A DNA stretch of 64,000 nucleotides from UBA4722 sp044221135 (GCA_044221135.1 JBGAPT010000005.1:1-64000); one strand, 5' to 3'. Counted from the first letter of the stretch, positions 27,787 through 35,928 are shown. Made by a program: numbers and translations. The notes: a model not told the origin generated them from the sequence alone.

Positions 27787-28968
27787 TTATGTGTCAAAAT
27801 GTATACGTCCAAAATCGTGCGCCAATCTACGTATAAACTTACCACATAATTCCATTTGCTCAAGTAAAACAAATTCATCTGCCCGATGAGCTTGCGCAAT
27901 GTTTCCTGGCCCACAAATTAAAGTAGGAATGCCTGCTTTTTCGAAAATCCCTGCTTCTGTTGCATAAGAAACTTTTCGTTTTTCTTTTTGATTTGTGATC
28001 GTACGCACTAATTTTTTAAGCGCAACATCCACAGAAGAAGCGAATCCAGGCACCCCACCCGTTTGGACAAGTTCAATGGATGCATCAGAGTATTCTTTTT
28101 GCATTTGTAATAATAAGTTTTCATTAATATAACGTAAAATTTGCTGAAATATGTGTTCTGGATTCACTTCTGGTAACGTACGTAATTCAAATGAAAATTC
28201 ACATGTGTCGGGAATAATATTTAATGCAATGCCACCTTGAATTTGGTTAGTAGTCATTGTGCTAAATGAAACATCATAGTGTTCATCATAAGGCCCTAGT
28301 TGTTTAAACTGATTTGCCAAACCACGTATCCACGAAATTAAATGCGCAGCATATTCTATGGCATTACAACCCTGTGGTGTCAGCGATGAATGTGCGGCAC
28401 GACCTTTGATCTGACAATGAAAACTATTTATACCTTTGTGCGCAATCACAATATTCATATCAGTCGGTTCTCCAACAACACAAGCCGCTGGTTGAATACC
28501 CTGCTGTTGAAAATCAGTAATTAATATTGGTGCACCATGACATCCCACTTCTTCATCGTATGAAAATGCAAAATGCAACGGCTTTTTTAATTTTAGTTTT
28601 AAAAATTCAGGCACCAATGAAAGCACAACTGCAATAAACCCTTTCATATCACAAGCACCACGCCCAACGATACGATCGGATGTGATCTCCGCACAAAATG
28701 GATCAGTCCCCCACGCTTGCCCATCCACAGGAACAACATCCGTGTGACCTGACAAAATCAGACCCCCTTGACGGGTATTACCATCCACTGCCGGAATCGT
28801 ACAAAATAAATTCGCTTTCTCCCCGCTTGCATCGTAAGTCAGTCGAGTTAATAAGCCGGGATATTGCGCAAGATCATCTTGGATTGCATGAATAAGGCTC
28901 AAATTACTATTACGAGATGTCGTATCAAAAGAAATAAGCTTAGCTAACCATTCAGTGCTGTGCATCAT
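27787..28968 (-). CDS. argE: Acetylornithine deacetylase (M20 family)
   Basis: ArgE removes acetyl from N2-acetylornithine in arginine synthesis, using two metal ions. Motifs SGHTDVVPV, GRGACDMKGF, the catalytic FSYDEEVGCHGA and VVGEPTDMNIVIAHKG, plus the late HRADEFVLLEQM, give a confident match; 393 aa is normal. It is the last clear housekeeping gene before the tRNA and the mobile region. Confidence 0.9.
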   Translation of the reverse strand: MMHSTEWLAKLISFDTTSRNSNLSLIHAIQDDLAQYPGLLTRLTYDASGEKANLFCTIPAVDGNTRQGGLILSGHTDVVPVDGQAWGTDPFCAEITSDRIVGRGACDMKGFIAVVLSLVPEFLKLKLKKPLHFAFSYDEEVGCHGAPILITDFQQQGIQPAACVVGEPTDMNIVIAHKGINSFHCQIKGRAAHSSLTPQGCNAIEYAAHLISWIRGLANQFKQLGPYDEHYDVSFSTMTTNQIQGGIALNIIPDTCEFSFELRTLPEVNPEHIFQQILRYINENLLLQMQKEYSDASIELVQTGGVPGFASSVDVALKKLVRTITNQKEKRKVSYATEAGIFEKAGIPTLICGPGNIAQAHRADEFVLLEQMELCGKFIRRLAHDFGRIHFDT

Positions 28969-29122
28969 GCCATTCCATTAAAATATGCCAAGATTATAAC
29001 TTTTCTACCCTCGCAAGTGAAGTTTACTCCTTATTTTTGACAAAAATCACGAAATAATCATTGCGTTACCCCCTACTTTCCCCTAACATTTTGACCCTTC
29101 ATCTGTTCGTTAAACACAAAAA

Positions 29123-29198
<76 letters not shown>

Positions 29199-30390
29199 GT
29201 AAAATAGCAGGGTACAAGGCGAAGTTAAAAATAGAGGCGAGTTAAAATTATTAAAACGTTCCTCTAAACGTTCCTGTAGATGCTAAGAAAGCTATTTCAA
29301 ATCTATTCTCGTACTATACTTATACGGGAAAATAGATGTTGATAAGGCTAGACCAATTAAGAAAGGTGAAAAATTTCCTGATGATGGAGATGGTTGGATA
29401 CAGATAGCTTACTTACCACAACCTAGAATATCAGGAGTGCTTCTCGATGAAAAATCAACGGATAAAAATTCTGAGTAAATTAAGTGTAATCCAGCAGACT
29501 TAAGATGGATATACTCGGGTCTTTCCTATTTCAGAGGAGCACTCACCTAACCGCAGAGTCCTCTCACTCATAATCTATTCTCTTCTTTGAATCTTCAGAT
29601 AAACTTTAACAAGTTGATAAAGAGCGACTGTGCTGAACCTACGTTACACTGGATTTTTATGTATGAGCAGAATTTCCAAAGCTCCTAAAACACATCCCTA
29701 CCAATGTCATGTAATTATCCTGTGAGTTTCTTTTAAACATAAGCTAATACCGTAACGACAATATCAACAGACAGCCCGTAAGTCTATATTCATAAATACA
29801 AATCCTTCGCATTGTCTAAGTAGTAAACGAAAGACTTATTTTATCTCATGTACAGTTATAATCGCCATATTACCGAATAATGATGGTGTACATGATAATA
29901 CTGATTCATTTTTTTGTTGTAGTCATGGCAGTTTCTTTTAGACTGTATCTTTAATATTTTACAGCGATAATTATAAAATTTTCGAGCTTTGAATGACATG
30001 GTTGACTCCAAGTTCGTTTGATTAATAGCTGTTTTTAATGGATAGTAATGATACTTTGTTTGAGGTTAAGAAATAAACTCACTTGTTTTTCAAAAATTCA
30101 AAGCTAAACCTGCAGCCAGTTTTTAGAAAAAGTCTTACAGATTATTCAGTTGATATCCTAAATATAATTTCATCAACTTAGATATAATGCGCCATTACAA
30201 CAATGATATGTTCTAAGTTAGAAAAAATGACGTTGCTGTGTAAATCATTAAAAAATGAAGAAGATAGAGATAATACGCAATAATGCCCATTTTATTTCAT
30301 ACTTATCATAAAATATGTTTTTTCTTAAAAAAACACCATTGAATGTTTCGACTTAATACTATACACAAATTAGGAGTAAGATAAGATATT
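29199..30390. other. Gene-poor 1.2-kb stretch next to tRNA-Thr
   Basis: No intact gene is visible here. A frame of 63 codons at 29287-29478 (plus strand) is open and protein-like (it includes KARPIKKGEKFPDDGDGW) but has no start codon, so it is probably the 3' remnant of a decayed gene. The rest is AT-rich without strong repeats. Such debris is typical beside an integration site. Confidence 0.45.
29287..29478 (+). pseudogene. 3' remnant of an unidentified gene
   Basis: The frame begins right after a TAA at 29284-29286 and ends at a TAA at 29476-29478. The residues KARPIKKGEKFPDDGDGW and WIQIAYLPQPRISGVLL are rich in charged and turn residues, unlike random AT-rich translation, but no ATG, GTG or TTG start with a ribosome binding site exists. 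I do not recognise the family. Confidence 0.3.
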
Positions 30391-31164
30391 ATGAGAATTA
30401 TATTATTCGGAGATAACCATTCAAATAAATATTCCACCCAGGTGCTGATAAATATCCTTTCTGATTTGTGTAAGCAAGGATATCAGACCATCTTTTGGGA
30501 GGGTTTTGCTGAAAATAAAGATAGAGCTGCAGATGAGATAAGAGAAGATATTGAAAATTGTTTAGATACTTTAAGTCGCTTTCCAGATCCAGATAACATA
30601 CCTAATAATTGGAATAAACTAGGGGAGAAACAGAAAATGTGGTTTAAAAATTATACTCCTGCTAATCAGGAAAAAAGTGATGGTGACTTAGCATTATCAT
30701 GGCAATGTAATTATAAAGGCGCAATTATGCATTATATAAAACATGTACATGCCAAGTATAAAACACAAATAGAAGCTAAAAAAGCATCTGTTATTTTATT
30801 AAATAAAATGAAAGAACAACATATGAATTTAGTTGCTATTGACACGGGCAAGTCTGATGATCGATACGCTGCAAGCAGACAAGGCGATATGATAAAAAAA
30901 ATTACTGATGGGCTTACTGATCCCAATGGTAGTTTTATTATATTTGTTGGAAGCCATCATTTATTTGATCACATACTTCCCAACCCCAACCCTACACTCT
31001 TTTCAAAATCGATCCAAGTTCCCGGTATAGTAGAATCATTAAATACATTTCTCAAATCTAAAGGTTATCCTTCTTCTGTTAGTTATTTTGTAAAAAACGA
31101 GATAGCAGCGAACATTACGGTGGAGAATTGGGATATCGACATAAATAAATCTTATCGAACTTAA
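30391..31164 (+). CDS. Cytosolic protein with EreA/ChaN/TraB-like fold motifs
   Basis: The N-terminus reads IILFGDNHSN and then TIFWEGFAENKD, as in the Tiki/EreA/ChaN superfamily, where a first His and a Glu lie in the same places. Later, LVAIDTGKSDDRYAASRQGD and FIIFVGSHHLFDHI match the strands that bring further conserved residues. Superfamily members include erythromycin esterases, haem-binding ChaN and Tiki proteases, so the reaction here cannot be named. 257 aa, no signal peptide. It stands alone between the tRNA and the integrase, so it is probably cargo of the element. Confidence 0.6.
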   Translation: MRIILFGDNHSNKYSTQVLINILSDLCKQGYQTIFWEGFAENKDRAADEIREDIENCLDTLSRFPDPDNIPNNWNKLGEKQKMWFKNYTPANQEKSDGDLALSWQCNYKGAIMHYIKHVHAKYKTQIEAKKASVILLNKMKEQHMNLVAIDTGKSDDRYAASRQGDMIKKITDGLTDPNGSFIIFVGSHHLFDHILPNPNPTLFSKSIQVPGIVESLNTFLKSKGYPSSVSYFVKNEIAANITVENWDIDINKSYRT

Positions 31165-31237
31165 ACATAACACCTAGATCACAGAAATAATAAATATGTC
31201 ATTAGATTTCTCTATGATAATTTCTATGTTTTTCTTA

Positions 31238-31447
31238 TCATTTTATTTTCTCCTCTTGGTTATTTATCCTACGTTCTTGAAGCCATTGCTGTACTTCATC
31301 AAGACGCCACCCGATACTATTTTCAGCAAATTTCACTCTAAGAGGGAACTGATTTTTTGCTTCCCATCGACTCAAGCTTGATCTGCTGACTTTAAAAAGA
31401 TTTTTTAAGTCTTTGAACCTTAATAGTTTAAGTGTTTCTTCGTTCAT
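31238..31447 (-). CDS. AlpA-family DNA-binding regulator
   Basis: A 69-aa MerR-like winged helix-turn-helix protein of the AlpA group. Residues LLRFKDLKNLFKVSRSSLSR form the HTH, WEAKNQFPLRVKF the wing and GWRLDEVQQWLQER the closing helix, the usual layout. AlpA proteins control integrase or excision gene expression in phages and islands. It lies 62 bases past the integrase stop on the same strand, so excision control is the likely role. Confidence 0.88.
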   Translation of the reverse strand: MNEETLKLLRFKDLKNLFKVSRSSLSRWEAKNQFPLRVKFAENSIGWRLDEVQQWLQERRINNQEEKIK

Positions 31448-31509
31448 GATGCCTCCTAGTAAAATTTGTATATATAAATATGTGAGGATGGTTAATATGA
31501 TAATGAGAA

Positions 31510-32382
31510 TTAATTCCCGATGTAATTTGATGTTACGGATTTTCGATCATGACCAAGCTCGGCTGATAAAATCATTCTTGCTTGGTGATCTATCTGCTTT
31601 TGTTCGCGAGTAAGCTGCCGTGAATTAGGGCCTCCTGCAATCGATGCGTTCCAGCCGGTTAATTCTTTATAGCGATTCTGTGCATAGGTGTGGCGTAATC
31701 CATGTAGATTACTTAAGCCTGCGCGCTGTGCTTGCTTGTCATAGATGTTGCGTTGACTGATGTATTTTTTATTTTCTGGGATCAGTGAATTCCCAAATTT
31801 TCCAGCTTGAATTTTTGCTTGCTCTAACCAGTAGCGCTGTTCTTCGGTACGAATGGGGATGGTTCTAGCTCTGCCCCCTTTACACCACGATGGAGATAAC
31901 TCGAGGTGTTGGTGTTTATCTGCCATGTGTGGTTTGATTTTAATTGCTTCCTCACGGCGCAGCCCGAATACACGTTGCAGTTGCAAAGAAACATAGACGT
32001 AAGGATTAGTGATTCTGGAAAAATCGGGGTTGTGAATGGCCTTGTTTTCTGTTGGCAAATATTTTCGTTTTCCGATACCCATTTCGTCATTAGATTTAAT
32101 AATGCCGGGTTTGTTAATGTGCTTGCATAAAAATCGCAACGCTGATGTACGATTTTTGAGAGTGGAATTTTGTACTTTATTGTGCATCCATGATTTTAGA
32201 ACAGCGGTAATGTGCTTTTCTTGAAGTCCCTTAATATGACGTAATCCATAACCGAGTGAAACTAGGTCATTAGAAAATAAATGTAATATCTTTTTTCTCG
32301 CATCTTGCGTTTCATAAGAACCTACACGAGCAGATTGTAAGATTTGATCAATAGATCGTTGCAAATCATGTCTGATCCCCAT
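31510..32382 (-). CDS. int: Tyrosine recombinase (integrase)
   Basis: The protein cuts and rejoins DNA at att sites. All catalytic residues are present: Arg142 (FGLRREEA), Lys168 (WCKGGRARTIPI), His227-x-x-Arg230 (HGLRHTYAQ), His278 (ELGHDR) and Tyr287 (SNYIG). The N-terminal part (1-110) is the SAM-like core-binding domain. It belongs to the 'Integrase_1' type common in proteobacterial islands and ICEs rather than the P4 type. Length 290 aa is full. It is upstream of alpA on the same strand and about 2.3 kb from tRNA-Thr. Confidence 0.9.
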   Translation of the reverse strand: MGIRHDLQRSIDQILQSARVGSYETQDARKKILHLFSNDLVSLGYGLRHIKGLQEKHITAVLKSWMHNKVQNSTLKNRTSALRFLCKHINKPGIIKSNDEMGIGKRKYLPTENKAIHNPDFSRITNPYVYVSLQLQRVFGLRREEAIKIKPHMADKHQHLELSPSWCKGGRARTIPIRTEEQRYWLEQAKIQAGKFGNSLIPENKKYISQRNIYDKQAQRAGLSNLHGLRHTYAQNRYKELTGWNASIAGGPNSRQLTREQKQIDHQARMILSAELGHDRKSVTSNYIGN

Positions 32383-32529
32383 AAAAAACCTCCACTGTGT
32401 ATCTTCACCCCATGACGGCTAATTAGCGGTTAGTGCTAAGTATCTCAGTCTTTAGCGCCGTGCGACAAAAGACCGCAACTTACGTTGCAAAGAGATGATT
32501 TTTTGGGGCATAAGAACATACAAATATTC

Positions 32530-32763
32530 TTAGTATTTCCATATTTCAATAAACTTCGTTGTGATTTTCTGCAAATTTTCCTCCGTTATTAATTCATTGA
32601 TAATTTTTCGTACTGATGGGGATGTCTCAGTTGCTTCATAGATAGCTTGTCGACATTGCTTCATTAATAAAAATTTTTCATCACTAATTAAATGTTGTTT
32701 TTTATCGATAACTTCATTATTTTCATGATAATTTGATTCTACTTCTTCTAGACTGTCTTGCAT
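32530..32763 (-). CDS. Small hypothetical ICE protein, 77 aa
   Basis: An acidic helical protein (MQDSLEEVESNYHENN start) with no recognised domain, signal peptide or membrane segment. The start is well supported by AAAGGAG eight bases before ATG. A copy of the three-hairpin repeat lies 150-250 bases upstream of its start. It follows the same strand as the neighbouring accessory genes. Confidence 0.55.
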   Translation of the reverse strand: MQDSLEEVESNYHENNEVIDKKQHLISDEKFLLMKQCRQAIYEATETSPSVRKIINELITEENLQKITTKFIEIWKY

Positions 32764-32910
32764 TACTATTACTCCTTTCTTGGATTAAACAAAATGTCGC
32801 TACTTCAGTTGAAATTACTTCATTGCATCAATGTTATTGGGATATTTAAACTAGAGGTGTCTTTTCTTCGATTGGATCATTACTGCTATTTCGTCTTTAT
32901 TTCGATAGTC

Positions 32911-33000
32911 ATGATGTGAACAATTGGGCAATTGCGATCAGACATTTCACCACATCAACTGATCTTATTCTGCTGTTTTGAGTCGTGCAGAATGGCGACA
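32911..33000. repeat. Three-hairpin structured repeat, copy 1
   Basis: In plus-strand order it has stem H1 (CAATT 32921-32925 / AATTG 32930-32934), H2 (GATCAG 32936-32941 / CTGATC 32959-32964) and H3 (ATTCTGC 32967-32973 / GCAGAAT 32987-32993). The H3 loop carries ttttgagtcgt. A second copy at 35431-35516 has the same order and spacing with compensatory changes in H1 and H2, so the fold itself seems to be maintained. Whether it acts as RNA or as folded single-stranded DNA is open. Confidence 0.75.
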
Positions 33001-33137
33001 AAGGTGGGGAGTATAAAATCGCGTGAATCGGAATTTTTTTGAAACTCGTCAAATGAAAATTTGTGCTGTCCTATTACCAGAGTGACGACTTTCAAAAAAA
33101 TGCTATTTATTTTCATAAGATTACGCGTCAAAGAGCG

Positions 33138-33179
33138 CCGCGTCACTACGGACATCTGCGATGTACCCTAGTGACGCGG
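33138..33179. repeat. Long imperfect hairpin
   Basis: An 11-bp perfect stem (CCGCGTCACTA 33138-33148 / TAGTGACGCGG 33169-33179) encloses a second stem (ACAT/ATGT). It is GC-richer than its surroundings. It follows the terminator of the DUF6876-type gene and has no T tract of its own, so it is not an ordinary terminator. It may be a protein binding site or part of a transfer or replication origin. Confidence 0.6.
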
Positions 33180-33193
33180 CAGAATCAAAAGCC

Positions 33194-33220
33194 AAAAAAA
33201 AGCCCCATTTTCATGAGGCA
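33194..33220 (-). terminator. Intrinsic terminator
   Basis: On the minus strand GCCTCAT, a GAAA-type loop and ATGGGGC form a 7-bp stem (one G-T pair), followed at once by T8. It lies 12 bases after the stop of the gene at 33232-33612 and ends that transcript. Confidence 0.85.
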
Positions 33221-33231
33221 TGCTTGAAATA

Positions 33232-33612
33232 TTAATATTCGCCAGGCAACATGAGACAATAATAGCTACCTGAATCACACAAATAAAAATCGACTGCTTT
33301 CTCTAATACAAAGAAATCAGTCCAATTTATCGGGTGTTTCATGTAAATATTGTCGTTGCCATTGCTCACAGTAATAACTGCAGACTTATCTGAATTGATT
33401 GATAGTTTGATGGAATAAAACCAATCCTTATTTTCTTTAAGCAGACGTGGCAAGATGACAAATGCGATTTCATCAACTAACCAATATCCGTCTGTTTCAT
33501 TAGCTAGATATTTGACACCTTCCGTATAACACATCTGACTGATCCAGTGCTGATATATTTCATCAGAGCTGGTAAAGTGTTTTAATTCATCCAAACTAAA
33601 TTTTTTATTCAT
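33232..33612 (-). CDS. DUF6876-like accessory protein
   Basis: The start is ATG 33612 (MNKKFSLDELKHF); the upstream TTG is not supported. The protein (126 aa) has the layout of DUF6876 proteins of plasmids and ICEs: a GYWLVDEIAFVILPRL helix, a central beta-sheet and the C-terminal end YYCLMLPGEY. The function of the family is unknown. It has its own double-hairpin leader and its own terminator, so it is a separately controlled unit. Confidence 0.7.
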   Translation of the reverse strand: MNKKFSLDELKHFTSSDEIYQHWISQMCYTEGVKYLANETDGYWLVDEIAFVILPRLLKENKDWFYSIKLSINSDKSAVITVSNGNDNIYMKHPINWTDFFVLEKAVDFYLCDSGSYYCLMLPGEY

Positions 33613-33675
33613 CAAAATTTCTCCTAAGTAAATTTAACTGTGGAGAAATCCCCTGTGAGGATTTCCTCACAGGGT
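33613..33675 (-). promoter_or_regulatory. Double-hairpin 5' leader, radC-motif-like (leader A)
   Basis: In RNA order, hairpin 1 is CCCTGTGAGGA / TCCTCACAGGG (11 bp), then ATTTCTCC pairs with GGAGAAAT, which holds the ribosome binding site. The sequence GAAATCC inside hairpin 1 can instead pair with GGATTTC next to the anti-ribosome-site strand, which would free the start. Leaders B-D share this two-state plan, as in the radC RNA motif known from proteobacterial mobile elements. Confidence 0.7.
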
Positions 33676-33713
33676 TGATAAAAAAGCAAAATGGCTAGCT
33701 ATTTTCTGATTTA

Positions 33714-33896
33714 TTATTCAGGAAATAGCGTATCACTGACTATTTCAATGACGTCCCAATTGACCCCTACATTGGCATCATGGTTTTTGCGAATATGTGC
33801 TAAAACCTCACATGCTTGCTGTTGGGTTAAATTAGGTCGTACAGATAGAACATCGTCAATGTGCCACTTAATGCTGATTAGTTTCTTTAATGACAT
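33714..33896 (-). CDS. Small hypothetical ICE protein, 60 aa
   Basis: The ATG at 33896 (MSLKKLISIKW) is chosen because the leader hairpin GCTTGTCTC / GAGACAAGC ends directly before it; the frame is open further upstream to a GTG at 33950, but that part is the leader itself. The protein includes LTQQQACEVLAHIRKNHDAN and resembles small acidic proteins of plasmid accessory modules. No function is known. Confidence 0.6.
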   Translation of the reverse strand: MSLKKLISIKWHIDDVLSVRPNLTQQQACEVLAHIRKNHDANVGVNWDVIEIVSDTLFPE

Positions 33897-33955
33897 AGCT
33901 TGTCTCATAAAAATAAAATGAAGGAGACAAGCCCTAGGGGATTTGTCCACAAGGG
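33897..33955 (-). promoter_or_regulatory. Double-hairpin 5' leader (leader B)
   Basis: The start-proximal hairpin is a perfect 9-bp stem, GCTTGTCTC (33924-33932 read in reverse) with GAGACAAGC (33898-33906). The upstream hairpin (CCCT...AGGG) is weaker, and its GGACAA can pair with TTGTC of the second hairpin, so the two folds exclude each other. Confidence 0.6.
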
Positions 33956-33964
33956 ATAAACACT

Positions 33965-34444
33965 TTACATCAGTCCGTTTGCAGCAAATGAATAAGTATT
34001 TTTACGTGAAACAATAATGTGATCTACGGCAGTGATATTCATGACAGAAAGAACTCGCTGTAAATCACGCGTTATTTCCTTATCTGTCTGACTTGGATCA
34101 CAGTTATCTGACGGATGGTTGTGAGCAAAAATAACTTTTGAAGCATTATGATCTAATGCTTTTTGCACAACTACTCGCGGATAAATCGTAGCTTCATTAA
34201 TTGTTCCAAAAAAAAGTTTTTCAAATGCTAATAAACGATTCTGGTTATCCAGAAATAAAACGGCGAAAACTTCATTTCGTTCCTCAGCTAAATGTAACCG
34301 CAAATAAGAACACACATGTTGCGGGTTATTTAGGATTTCCGAATGATAGCGTAACCGTTTTTCCAAACAACGTAATGCACGAGCCACCAGTTTAGTTTCT
34401 GTTGGATTTGGCAAGTACGGTGGTTGGGAGCAAACACTAGACAT
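33965..34444 (-). CDS. radC: RadC-family JAB/MPN domain protein
   Basis: A 159-aa protein with the JAMM metal motif: HNHP at His108/His110, then Ser118 and Asp121 (DPSQTD). This is the core of RadC (JAB1/MPN+ metalloprotease fold). Mobile-element copies like this one are shorter than chromosomal RadC and lack the N-terminal helix-hairpin-helix; their role is unclear. The gene has a leader of the type for which the radC RNA motif is named. Confidence 0.9.
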   Translation of the reverse strand: MSSVCSQPPYLPNPTETKLVARALRCLEKRLRYHSEILNNPQHVCSYLRLHLAEERNEVFAVLFLDNQNRLLAFEKLFFGTINEATIYPRVVVQKALDHNASKVIFAHNHPSDNCDPSQTDKEITRDLQRVLSVMNITAVDHIIVSRKNTYSFAANGLM

Positions 34445-34511
34445 ATCAATTTCCTCATTGAATACTGAGGAAACTGATCCCAGTGGGGTAGTTTCCCCAG
34501 TGGGTAGTTAA
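34445..34511 (-). promoter_or_regulatory. Double-hairpin 5' leader of radC (leader C)
   Basis: Hairpin 1 has arms CCCACTGGGG and CCCCACTGGG (one mismatch). The start-proximal hairpin pairs TTTCCTCA with TGAGGAAA, hiding the AGGA ribosome site. The alternative pairing GGAAACT (inside hairpin 1) with AGTTTCC (in hairpin 2) is a perfect 7 bp and would free the site. Position directly upstream of radC matches the radC RNA motif. Confidence 0.75.
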
Positions 34512-34520
34512 AGAAAAAAT

Positions 34521-34886
34521 TTACTTGATTAAGGATAGCAGTCGAGACAAAGTATATACAACAACCGTGCTGCCAACAATCCATGCACCTTTAAAACAAT
34601 AATCGATAAATTTATTACGAATCGGATCGAGTATGTCTTTTAAGGATCGTAAACTGTCTTCGGTGCCACGAACACGATACTCAAGTATAGTGAAACGCTC
34701 ATCTAGATGAGTAAATCGTTTGTTCATGTCTTTTTCTAGATGATCAATCTTCTGATTTATTCCTTTATCCAGATGATCAATTCGGTCTAGTACACGATCT
34801 ATTGCTTTGCTAACTGCCATATCCACCTTTGCATCAATTAAATCAGTTTGTAAGTGAAACAAATCTTTTGCTTGAGAGTTATCCAT
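34521..34886 (-). CDS. Coiled-coil protein with C-terminal membrane anchor
   Basis: The ATG at 34886 (MDNSQAKDLF) has GGAGG six bases upstream; the longer frame starts inside the preceding gene. Residues 20-80 are heptad repeats (IDHLDKG, IDHLEKD, FTHLDER), and residues about 100-118 form one membrane segment. The start overlaps the end of the upstream gene by 8 bases, so the two are translationally coupled. Similar small proteins occur in phage and ICE regions as membrane-tethered oligomers; the role is unknown. Confidence 0.65.
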   Translation of the reverse strand: MDNSQAKDLFHLQTDLIDAKVDMAVSKAIDRVLDRIDHLDKGINQKIDHLEKDMNKRFTHLDERFTILEYRVRGTEDSLRSLKDILDPIRNKFIDYCFKGAWIVGSTVVVYTLSRLLSLIK

Positions 34887-35319
34887 AGAATGCCTCCATT
34901 TTATAGTTTGCACTTGACTTGTGCAACATACTTTGGTTCTTCTTCATGTCATGTTTATTGCGATATAAGGTGTGGATACCTTCTACGTAACATTCATGAA
35001 CATGGAGAAGTTCGCCATGGAGTTGCACGATAAAGCGTGGGTCACTTTCTGGCATTCCTGCGTAGTGCTGCTGAAAGCCAGAATATTTGGCATCGAATTT
35101 TAATATGACAGCTTTATCTTTGGATAAATAATAATCCAATTTAGCAAAGATAGGAAACTTGTCTTTATTAAACCGACACTCTAACCACATATCGTCAGAT
35201 TGTGAGTCATGAAAAGGTTGTATCACATTTAATGTGGCACACCATTCATCACGCTGACAATAATGCACATCATGCAAATAGCCATGACCACTCAAGCTAA
35301 GAAAAGCATTTTCAAGCAT
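34879..35319 (-). CDS. DUF3577/STY4534-like ICE protein
   Basis: The 146-aa protein starts with LSLSGHGYLHDVHYCQRDEW and continues with a beta-rich body (ECRFNKDKFPIFAKLDYYL, then FIVQLHGELLHVHECYVEG). This resembles the single-domain STY4534/DUF3577 replication-associated proteins of GI-type ICEs, thought to be OB-fold-like. The match is by pattern and moderate. It has leader D and overlaps the next gene by 8 bases. Confidence 0.55.
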   Translation of the reverse strand: MLENAFLSLSGHGYLHDVHYCQRDEWCATLNVIQPFHDSQSDDMWLECRFNKDKFPIFAKLDYYLSKDKAVILKFDAKYSGFQQHYAGMPESDPRFIVQLHGELLHVHECYVEGIHTLYRNKHDMKKNQSMLHKSSANYKMEAFYG

Positions 35320-35396
35320 AAATTTTCTCCAGAAATAAAAAAAGCCAGAGAAAATCTCAACCCTTTTAGGGAAAAGAATATTCCCTGACAGGGTTG
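35320..35396 (-). promoter_or_regulatory. Double-hairpin 5' leader (leader D)
   Basis: Hairpin 1 closes with CAACCCT / AGGGTTG and holds an inner AGGGAA...TTCCCT stem. The start-proximal hairpin pairs ATTTTCTC with GAGAAAAT across the ribosome site GGAG. The alternative pairing is weaker than in leaders A and C. The second three-hairpin repeat lies 35 bases further upstream. Confidence 0.6.
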
Positions 35397-35430
35397 TGAA
35401 AGACTCTATTTGTGATCATAGAGGCCGATA

Positions 35431-35516
35431 GCGTGGACCATTGGACAATGGCGATCAACGTTTCATCACGCTTGTTGATCTTATTCTGCTTTTTTGAGTC
35501 GTGCAGAATGGCGACT
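35431..35516. repeat. Three-hairpin structured repeat, copy 2
   Basis: H1 is CCATTG (35438-35443) / CAATGG (35446-35451), H2 is GATCAAC (35453-35459) / GTTGATC (35474-35480), and H3 is ATTCTGC (35483-35489) / GCAGAAT (35503-35509). Spacers between hairpins (1 and 2 bases) equal those of copy 1. Differences from copy 1 keep the pairing: C-G for A-T in H1 and A-T plus C-G for G-C in H2. Confidence 0.75.
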
Positions 35517-35526
35517 AAGCTTGGAA

Positions 35527-35928
35527 TCAAGCTAATAAAAGATTGAGGTTCGTAAAATAAATTTGAATCTTTTGTACATAAGATTGGTTGTGTAATGAAT
35601 TGTGTGAATGATACTTGCCAATACCTACTAATAAATTATTTTTTCTCGTAATCGCTTTGGCTACAATCCAAGCGCTTACTTTAATATTGATGCAAGGGTC
35701 AAATTGTACTTCAGTGGATGTAATGCCATGTGCTTTGAGTGTAGGTAGCCAAGATGAATTAATCTGCGCAGGCCCTAGATCATATGAACCGTTTGTATTT
35801 TTAATCGCTTGACCTACTTTGCCGTTTTCTACTTGTAGAATAGCAATTAACAGTTTAGCAGGAACATTGTATTTTATAGCTGCTTCGTTGATGCAATACA
35901 ATGGGACTGGCATGGGATGTAACGTCAT
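35527..35928 (-). CDS. Lytic transglycosylase (SLT, VirB1-like)
   Basis: The enzyme opens peptidoglycan so the conjugation channel can cross the wall. From ATG 35928 (133 aa), Glu34 in LLIAILQVENG is the catalytic acid, and NGSYDLGPAQINSSWL and VSAWIVAKAI are the typical SLT motifs; GIGKYHS closes the fold. AGGA lies 11 bases before this start; a longer start at 36006 has weaker support. No clear signal peptide is seen, unusual for the family. It belongs to the ICE transfer functions. Confidence 0.8.
   Translation of the reverse strand: MTLHPMPVPLYCINEAAIKYNVPAKLLIAILQVENGKVGQAIKNTNGSYDLGPAQINSSWLPTLKAHGITSTEVQFDPCINIKVSAWIVAKAITRKNNLLVGIGKYHSHNSLHNQSYVQKIQIYFTNLNLLLA

Noticed and set aside
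31510..32382. XerC/XerD housekeeping recombinase
   Set aside because: The N-terminal domain and the neighbour AlpA match island integrases, and no dif-like context is present.
32955..33155. 66-codon minus-strand frame between ICE accessory genes
   Set aside because: It runs across the three-hairpin repeat and the 33.1-kb hairpin, which explain the sequence better than coding.
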